Shown in pieces: positions 33,921-44,206 of a stretch of 64,000 bases of DNA. This stretch comes from Catonia carolina (taxonomy: Eukaryota > Arthropoda > Insecta > Hemiptera > Achilidae). Both the position numbers and the translations under genes were made by a program. The first letter of the stretch is position 1; each line of letters opens with the position of its first letter. The stretch lies in the NCBI GenBank assembly GCA_035578175.1, contig JAQMRL010000003.1, forward strand, positions 88,824,469-88,888,468, given 5' to 3'. The notes beneath the pieces were generated by a model. That model was not told the origin of the DNA and searched no databases. It saw only the letters and a list, made by a program, of their open reading frames with translations.

Positions 33921-36140
33921 ATTATTATTATTATTTACGTTATGGCCTACAAAGGACCGCGATTTCTCAGTTTTTCTTCTGTGCTTTCCTCTTCGCCCAG
34001 TATTCTTTCATTTTCGTGGAAAAGTCACGTTTTCGTTCTTCCGACCATTTAGGTCTTGATCTTTTACTGTCCTCTTCCTAGAGCACTAGTTAGAGTTTAT
34101 GTCTGAGAGGTGTTCTTTGTATGATGTCCGTCTCCGTTATCTGGAGTTTGTTGCAGTCTGTTTTTATCTCTTTGAGCCATCCATCGTGATTTTTAAATTT
34201 TTCTTTGTAGTTCAGGATTTGTTTTGAGAGCCTATGCTCGTTCATTCTCACTGTGTGTGCGTAGAAAGCAATTCTTCGTTTCTTCATGATGGATGTGATT
34301 TTTTCTGTGTGTTGGTAGACTTCTTCATTGCTGCGGAGTCTATACTCTCCTTCTTTGTATTTGGGCCCTAAAATCTTGCGGATGATCCTTCTTTCTTTAC
34401 GGATTAGTTTTTCTAATGGAGCCTTCTGTCTAAGTGCGAGGCATTCTGATGCGTAGAGAACTTCCGGTCGAATCACTGTATGATAATGTCTTATTTTTGC
34501 ATTTTTGGAGATGGATTTTTTATTGTATATCTGAGACGTCAGTCTGCACGCTACTTCAAACTTGTTGGCTCGGTTTTCTATTGCATATGTTTCATTGTTG
34601 TTTGGTTCAATCCATTCGCCAAGGTATTTGAACCTGGTCACCCTCTGGATTTTTCCATGTTTGGTCTTGAAATGTGTCCGATCCGTTTTCTGGCCGGAGA
34701 TGTACTGCGTTTTCTCGTACGATATTTGGAGCCCGATCTTGACCGCTAGTTCATGTAGAGTTTTGACCTGTGTGATCGCCTCCTCTTCTGAGTTCGCCAG
34801 GAGTGCCAGGTCATCCGCAAAGGCGAAGCAGTTGATCTCAAGTTCTCTTCCGAGTTTGACTCCTCTTGGTGCCGTTTTCCTCCATTCTCTGATGACCTTC
34901 TCGAGAGCACAATTGAACATCAGTGGGGAGAGTCCATCTCCCTGTCTTACCCCTGACTTTACTTCAAAAGGCTCGGAGATACAAGTTCTGAACTTGACTT
35001 TGGACTGCGTATTGTTGATAGTCTTCGCGAAAAGTTTTCTCGTTTTGTTGTCTAGTCCGAATTCCTCTAGTATCCCGAGCAGTGATTCCCTGTCTATGGA
35101 GTCGTAAGCTTTTTTGAAGTCAACAAATACGATAGTCAGTGGCTTTTGTCGGACTCTGCAGTGTTCGATGACATGTTTGACGTTCCGGATTTGTTCGGGG
35201 CATGACCGAGATTTCCTGAAGCCCGCTTGGTATTCACCGAGCTGCACGTCGAGTTGATCATCTGCTCTTGTCAGTAGGGCTTTCGAGAAGATTTTATATG
35301 TGACCGGCAATAGTGAAATTCCTCTATAGTTGTTAGTGTCGGTCTTATCCCCTTTTTTGTGTAGAGGGTGGATGAGTGCCGATGTCCATTCTTCTGGGAT
35401 TTCTTCGGTCTCCCACACCTTCTGCAAAGTTTTAACCAGAAGTCCGAGCTGACGGTCCTCCAGAAGTTTCCAGTACTCTGCAATGATCCCATCTTCACCT
35501 GGTGCTTTGTTATTCTTAAGGGATTTGATGATTTCTTTGACTTCTTCGAGGTTCGGTGGTTCCGAGTCCAGGTTTACTTTTTTGGTTCGAAATTCGAAGG
35601 TTTCAGTCGGGCCTGCGCAGTTAAGCAGGTTTTTAAAGTAGTCCGCCAAGATTTTGCAGTTTTCCTCATCACTGTGGGCCAGTGTTCCTGTACTTGGATT
35701 CCGAAAGTTGAGACTAAGTGGTGTGAATCTGGTCACGGTCTTTTTGAAGTTCCGGTAAAAGTCACGGGTGTTGTTTTTCTTGAAGTCAGATTCAATTGAC
35801 GCTAGGTCTTTCTTCATGTAATCCCTCTTGACCTTCCGGATAGTTTTGGCCGTTTCTTTTCTAGTTTGAATGAATGTTTCAAATTTTTCTTTTGTCTGGT
35901 GTGATTTCCATACTTGCCATGCTCTTTGTCTTGTCTCAATCGCCTCGTCGCATTTCATGTTCCACCAGACATGTCTCGGCCTTCTTCTCTGTGGAGCTAT
36001 CCTACTTGCTGCTGCAACCATTCTCTCTTCAAGTTCTTTTAGGCCTTCGACTTCCACGATTTCTTTTTGAAATTCCGACTTTGATGTCTTCAGTTTTTCT
36101 AAATCTGATCTCACTTTCCTCTGAGTTGTCGGTATATGTT
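33921..36140 (-). mobile_element. 5'-truncated LINE retrotransposon with intact RT
   Basis: A minus-strand non-LTR element. Its 3' end is the ATT-rich run near 33921-33938. The last coding segment ends at the TGA complementary to 33967-33969. The RT frame follows, and the element stops at about 36123-36140, where LINE protein gives way to AT/GTG microsatellite. The apurinic-type endonuclease expected upstream of the linker is missing. It shares its C-terminal sequence with the 7135-7605 remnant. Confidence 0.85.
33967..34085 (-). pseudogene. Detached C-terminus of the LINE ORF2
   Basis: In a different frame from the large ORF the minus strand reads EEDSKRSRPKWSEERKRDFS, then TKMKEYWAKRKAQKKN and TGA. 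The remnant at 7135-7605 ends the same way (KTGSKWRQERKRP ... MSEKM), which shows this belongs to the same protein and that a small indel near 34085-34092 broke the frame. Confidence 0.8.
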
Positions 36141-36240
36141 CACCACATGGTAAAGTGCGTGCGCGCATATATACATATATGGAAACAAACAATGGAAACA
36201 ATATATATATACATATATACGTTACAATGGAAACAAACAC
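34090..36240 (-). CDS. LINE reverse transcriptase (ORF2, truncated and frameshifted)
   Basis: A 716-codon open frame. Residues 1-39 come from flanking microsatellite, and LINE sequence starts about residue 40. Residues 90-170 are the basic linker (RPRHVWWNMKCDEAIETR). The RT domain spans about 225-485: NNKAPGEDGI (243-252), NYRGISLLP (304-312), FVDFKKAYDS (372-381, first catalytic Asp), GVRQGDGLSP (430-439), and AFADDLAL (473-480, the FADD catalytic pair). KYLGEW follows at 538-543, and the post-RT basic region with ILGPKYKEGEYRL at 624-636. All catalytic aspartates are present. It would copy the element's RNA at a nicked target. The endonuclease is lacking. A frameshift near 34085 separates the basic C-terminus (RPKWSEERKRDFSTKMKEYW), which lies in another frame down to 33967. 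So the copy is probably inactive but young. Confidence 0.9.
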   Translation of the reverse strand: MFVSIVTYICIYILFPLFVSIYVYMRARTLPCGEHIPTTQRKVRSDLEKLKTSKSEFQKEIVEVEGLKELEERMVAAASRIAPQRRRPRHVWWNMKCDEAIETRQRAWQVWKSHQTKEKFETFIQTRKETAKTIRKVKRDYMKKDLASIESDFKKNNTRDFYRNFKKTVTRFTPLSLNFRNPSTGTLAHSDEENCKILADYFKNLLNCAGPTETFEFRTKKVNLDSEPPNLEEVKEIIKSLKNNKAPGEDGIIAEYWKLLEDRQLGLLVKTLQKVWETEEIPEEWTSALIHPLHKKGDKTDTNNYRGISLLPVTYKIFSKALLTRADDQLDVQLGEYQAGFRKSRSCPEQIRNVKHVIEHCRVRQKPLTIVFVDFKKAYDSIDRESLLGILEEFGLDNKTRKLFAKTINNTQSKVKFRTCISEPFEVKSGVRQGDGLSPLMFNCALEKVIREWRKTAPRGVKLGRELEINCFAFADDLALLANSEEEAITQVKTLHELAVKIGLQISYEKTQYISGQKTDRTHFKTKHGKIQRVTRFKYLGEWIEPNNNETYAIENRANKFEVACRLTSQIYNKKSISKNAKIRHYHTVIRPEVLYASECLALRQKAPLEKLIRKERRIIRKILGPKYKEGEYRLRSNEEVYQHTEKITSIMKKRRIAFYAHTVRMNEHRLSKQILNYKEKFKNHDGWLKEIKTDCNKLQITETDIIQRTPLRHKL

Positions 36241-37001
36241 GTAAATTTTTTAAACAAAACTTGTTAACTCTGAAAAGAATTACGAAAATAATAATAATAA
36301 TAAAATATATTAATAATGAAAATAGGTCAAAAACAAAAAAAAACAAATTCAAATATACGAAAAAAGTTTTCATTACACCAAAACAAAACGTATATATATA
36401 TAAATATATATATACGTACGTCCGGAATAGCTTCGTTAGTAAGTTACAACTAGCGAAAAGTTTCGTCCGATTTTCAGTTCCTCCGCAGAAATGAAGCCCT
36501 ACCAAAATTTTTAGAGCGTTAATTAAGTTGTGAAACTAAATAAATTTTATGTAAAATTAACTGAAAAATTGAATAAACCAGGTCCCGGATCTGTAACTAG
36601 AGTAGTTTTAGAGATATCTGACGAAACGTTTTGTTTTGGTGCAATGAAAACTTTTTTCGTATATTTAAATTTGTTTTTTTTGTTTTTGACCTATTTTCAT
36701 TATTAATTTATTTTATTATTATTATTATTTTCGTAATTCTTTTCAGAGTTAACAAGTTTTTTTTTTTAAATTTACGTGTTTGTTTCCATTGACCTTTTCT
36801 AGACCAAAGTTGGTGTATTTCGTCAGATATCACAAAAACTACTCTAGTTAAAAATTTGGGACCTGTTTTATTCAATTTTCGGTTTATTTTACATAAAATT
36901 TATTTAATTTTGTAACTTAATTAACGTTCTAAAAATGTATGTATGACTTCATTCGACGAAAATTTTCTCCAGCTGTAACTCGCTAACGAAGCGATTCCGG
37001 A
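36225..37001. repeat. Interleaved inverted duplication A-B-A'-B'
   Basis: Block A (36225-36391, from CAATGGAAACAAACACGTAA to CACCAAAACAAAACGT) is the reverse complement of A' (36626-36791). Block B (36421-36626, from TCCGGAATAGCTTCGTTAGT to GATATCTGACGAAA) is the reverse complement of B' (36818-37001). Each pair is about 165-205 bp with small differences. The order A, B, A', B' is not a simple palindrome: the arms interleave. One reading is two opposite-facing copies of a unit that are circularly permuted relative to each other, as tandem satellite monomers would be. Confidence 0.85.
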
Positions 37002-37025
37002 CCAACGTTGACATGATCTTTTTCC

Positions 37026-37075
37026 TTATATTTGAAGGTAGATTCACCTCCCAATGTATCTCTGTTTCTTCATGA
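37026..37075 (-). repeat. Right end of the unnamed element
   Basis: Reverse complement reads ACTCATGAAGAAACAGAGAT, then GGAGGTGAATCTACCTTC. It corresponds to the left end at 33829-33890. Confidence 0.45.
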
Positions 37076-37079
37076 GTCA

Positions 37080-37620
37080 TGCTGTATTGTTTCCACATTA
37101 TGGATAGTTAAATCGAGTAAATAGTCCGATAACAATCTTACCAATTCAAAACATTTTAAATTCGTAAAATTATTATAATAATTTCAATTAATTTTTCCAG
37201 CAGTATATCTTTCTAATAACAGTAAATATTTGTTTGCTTTTCGATATGTTTAAATAAATTGAAATACATGATGTAACAAAAAGAAAATCAAATTTAATTT
37301 CCAATCAACACAGACAATCTCTTATCCGAACTCGCATTCGATTCATAATATTATTTCCATTAGAATATACATAATTTTAATAACATCCAATAATTTCTCA
37401 TATTACCGATACAATTCCATTTTGGAAGTCATATACAGTACGGTCATTATAAAACAACGGTATGATAGAATTAGCAATTTATTATGTTTATAAAACAAAA
37501 CTTTATTTGACGCTAAGCGACATTTGGTTGATTAACCAATAGTCTACTCATATATTAACATTAAGGTTAATTTTAGAGACATATATAATATTCAATTTTC
37601 TTTAAAAATAAACAAGTTTT
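37080..37620. other. AT-rich sequence, no gene seen
   Basis: Nothing recognised. Confidence 0.5.
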
Positions 37621-37622
37621 TA

Positions 37623-38555
37623 CTTTCTCTTGTCCTGTATGAATATATAGAGAAGGAAAGTATTGTTTTCATGTTGATTTTTCGAAATCGAGTTTTCACC
37701 GTAAATGCACGTTTTCAGGCCCTCTGAACCCAAAAAGCATGTTTGTAGCGATTAGTGTTTTTGTGTGAACAAAATATCTCAAGAATGGAATCGCGAACGA
37801 GATTGAAACTTGGAACAAGTTAGGTACCACCTACTAAAAGGTTAGGTAAGTTAGGTAAGTCAGGAGACTCGACAGGAATATTTTCATCAAAATCGGTCAA
37901 CCGAAAGTAGTAGTTTAATAATTGTGCGATTGTTATTTTTTGCGATTTTCATAAAAACGGTTCCTATGATGTTTTTTTTTAAATCGTCTAATTTACTACT
38001 TTTTACACTTTACAAGATAGGGTAAGCGGCATACATGCCGAAATTCTTAGAGTGGCTGCGCTCAAGTGGTAAAAATGTTTTTTTTTCAGATGGCGAGCTT
38101 AATATATATTTTACGGAAAAACTATGATCGAACTTGTTAGAAGTTTAAAAATCAACAACTTCTATTTCAAACATTGTTTTCTACAGCGCTTAATCAGCGT
38201 CAATCAGTGATTTTCTGTATTTTTATCGTTAAAATCTGTAAATAATGGGATTTTTTAAAGGTTGAGACCGTATTATCTATTTTACGACAAAAGTGTAAGT
38301 GAAATATATTCTAAGGTGTAGAAAATTAAAATATTAAAAACTTTTATTTTAAGTTTTTTCTTCTGAGCCTAGTCTAGCGTCAATTAGTGATTTTTCGTAT
38401 TTTTAAGTCCTACAGAGATTGATTTTCATTTAACGTCATCCACTTATGATTAAAATTAGGATATGTTTATCATTTTGCATTATGTACTCACGATTTAACA
38501 TAGGTTGGTTGTAATAATTATTTCATTATCTGCACTAGCAAGAGAAGATCTTGTG
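37623..38555 (+). repeat. F3 repeat, copy f
   Basis: CTTTCTCTTGTCCTGTATGA at the left, TCATCAAAATCGGTCAACCG, GTCAATCAGTGATTTTC, AGCGTCAATTAGTGATTTTT and, at the right, AGCAAGAGAAG. A short local duplication (GGTTAGGTAAGTTAGGTAAG) occurs at about 37840-37860. Confidence 0.85.
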
Positions 38556-38559
38556 GGCG

Positions 38560-39000
38560 TTAACAACAAATTTTTATTGTAAGATTATATTACAATTAAT
38601 TTAAAAAAATCATTTATATTGTTCTAATTTTTATTTACATGTTTATGGAGTGAGACCCCAAAGTTTGTTGCAAACACTATGAATAAAACTATCAATTTCA
38701 ATAGCTTTCCGCAATGGTTCCTAACCAAGAGGGAATATTATCTCTTTTTGGGAGGAATATTATTTTTTTAACATTTCAGCTAATTTTTTTTATTTTTTCA
38801 CACATTTTGTTTACATTTTTATTCAGTCTATCTCATTTTGTTCTGCTGACGTTAATTATGTGAGTGTACAGTTTTTAATTAATTGTGCTGCAATATTTTT
38901 TAACACAGTTATTACAGGTAATTACAATATGATAATATATATGCTAATTTTCCGCTAATACGTTCCACTTTCAAAAAAAATTTTCAATGCACTCTTTTTG
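38560..39000. other. AT-rich sequence between two F3 copies
   Basis: Nothing recognised. Confidence 0.5.
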
Positions 39001-39004
39001 CAAT

Positions 39005-39735
39005 CTTTTGTCATGTATGAATTAAAGGGAAAAACGTACTATTATTTTCATGTTAATTTTTCGAAATCAAGTTTTTATCGTAAATGCACGTTTTTAGGCC
39101 TCCTGAACCTAAGTACTTGTTTTTACCGATTAGTTTTGTGTGTATGTGTGTGTGTATGTGTGTGCGCGCGCGCGTGAACAATATATCCCTTGTGCAAACG
39201 TCCTGCTAAGTTAAAATTTATGCCAATAACAGACAGGATGAGTGTCAAATTATTTACACTCAATCTGTTCGTTGCATGTCTAAAATAAATAGTTCTGGTT
39301 CTTATTACATGGTCAGCCAATTAAATGACTGAATCATTTAAAAACAAAAGAGGTAGAGGTACAAAAGACACTAATCAGAGTTGTCTCCCCTGAAAGTAAT
39401 GAATTTCATTATACAGCCAGACCCTGTGGTGAATGAAGTGAAGGTGTCATTTGCAGAGTGGAAAATAATATATGTGCTTTTCAGAAAGCCCGGCATGCTA
39501 ACAAGCGTACTTCTCCACTCAGTGAGGAAGAAAACTGTAAACCACCTCACTCCTCGTTTTACTTAGTAAAACCTCACGGGTACAAACCAGTCTTTCGGCT
39601 GATGACCTAAACAACAAGTTAAAATTATGTACCTTTACGGAATCCGACACGAAAATTTTCGTCAAAATCGATCAAAGCAAAGTAATAGCTTATTCATGCA
39701 ATTGTTAACTTTTTGCGATTTTCTCAAAAACGTGA
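39005..39735 (+). repeat. F3 repeat, copy g (partial), interrupted by SINE1
   Basis: The left part reads TTTTGTCATGTATGAATTAA ... TTTTTCGAAATCAAG, then a TG/CG run. The SINE1 follows. The F3 resumes at TACGGAATCCGACACGAAAA and ends within CTCAAAAACGTGAT, immediately before the tandem array. Confidence 0.8.
39223..39615 (+). repeat. SINE1, copy 4, with target-site duplication
   Basis: Flanked by AAGTTAAAATTTATG (39208-39222) and AAGTTAAAATTATG (39616-39629), a 14-15 bp target duplication with one base lost. It runs from ATAACAGACAGGATGAGTGT to GATGACCTAAACAAC. Long target duplications plus an A/C-rich 3' tail indicate target-primed reverse transcription. Confidence 0.9.
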
Positions 39736-40212
39736 TTATATTATTGTTAAAAAAATATAATCTGATAATAGTTTATTGAATTTAATGTTCAAACCAACAT
39801 CTTCTTTAAAAAACGTAGCCGTAATCTATTAATATATACGGTCTTATTTCTCAGAATTATTATATTTTTTGTGCTTGAATTTTGACTATAGAAATAATAA
39901 TCAGAGAGCTATGGCAAAACTAATGTTCTAATGTTTTTTAAGGCATGAATTGATGATTGGAATTCTACACTGTTGGCGCGGAACGTGTAACTTATATTTT
40001 AATTATACATTATGAGTTAACTATCGGATTCTAAATCAACAAAAAAATAAACATTACAGATATCATTACTTAACGAATTTTTTTTCTTCTGCACTGTTTG
40101 TGTCTATACATATGCAAAAATATATTAATAAAATCTAATAGAACTGATGTACAGTTGACAAATTATTTAGGTCTTGGGAGTAAAACGGCCTACGTTGACG
40201 GTGACTTGCGTG

Positions 40213-40465
40213 TGACGTCAAAGACATATACAATATCGGACCAATCACAGTCTAGTATTCTCAACCAATGAAAAATCTCCAAATCTAGCCAATCAGATGT
40301 CTTTTTATGCGTTTATGTGATTGGTTATTATTGTCCAATCAGAGAGCTTATTGTAATTCACTACGTCATCCGATATGAACCAATGAAATCGTTTCATTCA
40401 GTATTACGTCATTTCTCAGTATGGACTTCCTGATTGATCCGGAACTGTTCCTGCGCGTGACGTCG
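40213..40465 (+). promoter_or_regulatory. CCAAT/CRE cluster, unit 1
   Basis: CCAAT on either strand occurs at about 40241, 40265, 40289, 40320 (reverse), 40335 and 40380, plus a mutated one at 40432. CRE-like sites are TGACGTCA (40213), TACGTCAT (40362 and 40405) and TGACGTCG (40458). The first three CCAAT boxes are spaced 24 bp apart. CCAAT is the NF-Y site; TGACGTCA is the CREB/ATF site. The two commonly cooperate in Pol II promoters. Confidence 0.6.
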
Positions 40466-41218
40466 ACTTACATTTTTACATAAGATCCGCCCATTGTCAC
40501 CGCCCAGTTAACGATACAGCCGAATATTACAGAATAACGTCTACTGAAATGCTATACGTTCCAGAATTAAAACACCTACCAAAAACATTTTAAAATTGTT
40601 AGAGATCTTCCGGGTTCGCAATGATTATGGTATTATTTTATGTCACTACAGTATATTTACAGCTGCTTTTTACAAAATGAAATAAAAAAAGCCATGTGAA
40701 GGAAGCAAGAAAATAGATTGGGTTGTCACATACAAGCTTGCTCAAACTTAACAAATTATTTTGTCGGCTACCATGCAAACACTACTATTCGAACGTAACA
40801 CATTGTGATTTTGTCACTGTATATTAAGGTTAATTCTAATAAGGACGTCAATGCCGTTTTTTTGTCAAAAATCGTCAGTAGAATCGCCGGCATTGTCAAA
40901 ATGAATTTTAGAACATACTTGATCTATACGGTGTTAGAACAACGTACAAATTGTGCCGTTTTGACGACAAACCGTCACATTAAAAACGGTTAACGATATG
41001 AACAATTATTTTTGGACGATATTTTTCAACATTTCTCCGCGTTGATTCGTAATTTGTTTCATAATTTTATTTTATGATGGGAAAATTTAGTATTGCCTAT
41101 AACAGGCAGTTAAACTTTAAATATTTTTAAAAAATTACATTTGCTATTTCTACAGCTACATTTATAGTTCTGTTTTTTTCACTAGAGAAGTTAAATTTAA
41201 TTTAAATGATATTAAGTA

Positions 41219-41490
41219 CAGAACAGGTACTGGTAAAAGAAAACTGTTATGAGCTTGTTTCAACGACAGAAGATTATTATACAGTTAGACCTTGCAGTGA
41301 ATATTAAAAGCGCGTTTGCAAGGTGCAAACTGAAATATTTTTAAAAGGCTTCCTTTGCTCATGAAAACACTTTTTTACTGAGTGATACGGTTATGAACCA
41401 AAAAATGTAACCCAATTATTTTTTCTGATTATTTCAGATAACATGTAAATGTTTGAACTAACTTCTAGGCTAATGATCTAAAAACCCAAT
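41219..41490 (+). repeat. Ancient SINE1 copy in unit 1
   Basis: TTATTATACAGTTAGACCTT, GCAGTGAATAT, TTTTTTACTGAGTGATACGG and CTAATGATCTAAAAACCCAA follow, in order, the SINE1 landmarks (TTCATTATACAGCCAGACCC, TGTGGTGAATGAA, TTTTCCACTCAGTGAGGAAG, CTGATGACCTAAACAACAA). The copy is strongly diverged and lies at the same place in every unit. Confidence 0.7.
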
Positions 41491-42077
41491 TTAATTGTGC
41501 CGAAAATTTCACATCTCATTATTTACCTAATTTTAAGTCAATTTTTAGACTGGATTTAAAAAATGGAATTGTCATCGCCGTTATGAAAGAACGTACATAT
41601 TTATTCCTAATAATTGTTCAAAAAATATAATCTGATAAAAGTTTATTGAATTTATTGTTCAAACCAACATCTTCTTTAAACAACGTAGGCGTAATCTATT
41701 AATATGTACGGTATTATTTCTCAGAATTTTAATATTTTTTGTGCTTGAATTTTGACTATAGCAATAATATTCAGAGAGCTATGGCAAAACTAATATTCTA
41801 ATGGTTTTTAAGGCATGAATTGATGTTTGGAATTCTACTCTGTTGGCGCGGAACGTGTATATTTTAATTATACATTATGAGTTAACTATCGGATTCTAAA
41901 TCAACAAAAAAATAAACATTACAGATATCGTTACTTAACGAATTTTTTTTCTTCTGCACTGTTTGTGTCTATACATATGCGAAAATATATAAATAACATC
42001 AAATAGAACTGATGTACATTTGACAAATTATTTAGGTCTTGCGAGTAAGGCGGCCTACGCTGACGGTGACGCGCGTG

Positions 42078-42330
42078 TGACGTCAAAGGCAGATATGATA
42101 TCGGACCAATCAGCGTCTAGTATTCTCAACCAATGAAAAATCTCCAAATCTAGCCAATCAGATGTCTTCTTATGCGTTAATTTGATTGGTTATTATTGTC
42201 CAATCAGAGAGCTTATTGTAATTCACTACGTCATCCGATATGAACCAATGAAATCGTTTCATTCAGTATTACGTCATTTGTCAGTATGGACTTCCTGATT
42301 GGTCCGGAACTGTTCCTGCGCGTGACGTCG
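42078..42330 (+). promoter_or_regulatory. CCAAT/CRE cluster, unit 2 (most intact)
   Basis: Seven CCAAT boxes (five forward, two reverse; e.g. GGACCAATCAGCG, AGCCAATCAG, GATTGGTCCGG) and four CRE-like sites (TGACGTCA at 42078, two TACGTCAT, TGACGTCG at 42323). A small inverted repeat (CTTATG...CATAAG) follows. No TATA box at a fixed distance was found. Confidence 0.6.
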
Positions 42331-43088
42331 ACTTATGTTTTTACATAAGATCCGCCTATTGTCACCGCCCAGTTAACGATACAGCCGAATATTACAGAAT
42401 AACGTCTACTGAAATGCTATACGTTCCAGAATTAAAACACCTACCAAAAACATTTTAAAATTGTTAGAGATCTTCCGGGTTCGGAACGATTATGGTATTA
42501 TTTTATGTCACAGCAGTATATGTACAGCTGCTTTTTACAGTATGAAATAAAAAAAGCCATGTGAAGGAAGCAAGCAAATAGATTGGGTTGTCACATACAA
42601 GCTTGCTCAAACTTAACAAATTATTTTTTCGGCTACCATGCAAACACTACTATACGAACGTAACACATTGTGATTTTGTCACTGTATATTAAGGTTAATT
42701 CTAATAAGGACGTCAATGCCGTTTTTTTGTCAAAAATCGTCAGTAGAATCGCCGGCATTGTCAAAATGAATTTTACAACATGCTTGATCTATACCTTGTT
42801 AGAGCAACGTACAAATTGTGCCGTTTTGACGACAAACCGTCACATTAAAAACGGTTAACGATATGAACAATTATTTTTGGACGATATTTTTCAACATTTC
42901 TCCGCGTTGATTCGTAGTTGGTTTCAGAATTTTATTTTATGATGGGAAAATTTAGTATTGCCTATTATAACAGGCAGTTAAACTTGAAATATTTTTTTTA
43001 AATTTGATTTGCCACTTCTACGGCTACATTTATAGTTCTGTTCTTTTTCACTAGAGAAGTTAAATTTAATTTAAGTCATATTAAGTAC

Positions 43089-43359
43089 AGAAGAGGTACT
43101 GGTGAAAGAAAAACTGTTATGAGCTTCTTCCAGCGACAGTAGATTATTATACAGTTAGACCTTGCAGTGAATATTTAAAGCGCATTTGCAAGATGCAAAC
43201 TGAAAGATTTTTAAATGGCCTCCTATGCTCATGAAAACACTTTTCTACTGAGTGTTACGGTTATAAACCAAAAAATGTAACCCAATTTTTTTTCTGATTA
43301 TTTCAGATAAGATGTAAATGTTTGAACTAGCTTCTAGCCTAATGATCTAAAAACCCAAT
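43089..43359 (+). repeat. Ancient SINE1 copy in unit 2
   Basis: Here the head reads CAGAAGAGGTACTGGTGAAA, closer to SINE1's AGAAGAGGTAGAGGTGTAAA than in the other units, which supports the assignment. Confidence 0.7.
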
Positions 43360-43953
43360 TTAATTGTGCCGGAAATTTAACATTCCATTATTTACCTAAT
43401 TTTAAGTTAATTGATAGAATGGATTTGAAAAAATGAATGTTATCATCGTCGTTATGAAAGAACGTACAAATTTATTCTTACTAATTGTTCAAAAAAATAT
43501 AATCAGATAATAGTTTATCGAATTAAGTGTTTAAACCAACATCTTCTTTAAATAACGTAGCGTAATGTATTAATATGTACGATCTTATTTCTCAGAATTT
43601 TTATATTTTTTGTGCTTAAATTTTGACTATAGCAATAATAATCAGAGAGCTATGGCAAAACTAATGTTTTAATGTTTTTTAAGGCATGAATTGATGATTG
43701 GAATTCTACACTGTTGGCGCGGAACGTGTAACTTATATTTTAATTATACATTATGAGTTAACTATCGGATTCTAAATCAACAAAAAAATAAACATTACAG
43801 ATATCGTTACTTAACGAATTTTTTTTCTTCTGCACTGTTTGTGTCTATACATATGCAAAAATATATTAATAAAATCTAATAGAACTGATGTACAGTTGAC
43901 AAGTTATTTAGGTCTTGGGAGTAAAACGGCCTACGTTGACGGTGACTTGCGTG

Positions 43954-44206
43954 TGACGTCAAAGACAGATACAATATCGGACCAATCACAGTCTAGTATT
44001 CTCAACCAATGAAAAATCTCCAAATCTAGCCAATCAGATGTCTTTTTATGCGTTTATGTGATTGGTTATTATTGTCCAATCATAGAGCTTATTGTAATTC
44101 ACTACGTCATCAGATATGAACCAATGAAATCGTTTCATTCAGTATTACGTCATTTGTCAGTATGGACTTCCTGATTGGTCCGGAACTGTTCCTGCGCGTG
44201 ACGTCG
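43954..44206 (+). promoter_or_regulatory. CCAAT/CRE cluster, unit 3
   Basis: TGACGTCA at 43954, the CCAAT series, TACGTCAT twice and TGACGTCG at 44199, with the same 253-bp span as in the other units. All site cores are conserved; several differences between units fall between them. Confidence 0.6.

Larger units (their letters stand above)
39743..41612 (+). repeat. Tandem unit 1
   Basis: Parts in order: an AT-rich leader, the CCAAT/CRE block (40213-40465), a spacer containing AGATCTTCCGGGTTCG, a 62-codon frame without ATG at its start (40805-40993), and an ancient SINE1 copy (41219-41490). The ATTGG site in its promoter-like block at about 40432 is mutated to ATTGA. Confidence 0.85.
41613..43483 (+). 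repeat. Tandem unit 2
   Basis: Same order as unit 1. The block at 42078-42330 keeps all seven CCAAT boxes. Private differences include GACGCGCGTGTGACGTC in place of GACTTGCGTGTGACGTC. The 62-codon frame is at 42670-42858. Confidence 0.85.

Noticed and set aside
34434..36505. Long plus-strand frames opposite the LINE RT (e.g. 34562-35107, 35368-35799, 35874-36494)
   Set aside because: They are antisense shadows of the RT frame, with no motifs of their own.
42670..42858. Confident small protein gene in the tandem units
   Set aside because: No ATG at the start of the frame and the few differences between copies are not biased to silent sites. Kept only as a low-interest observation.
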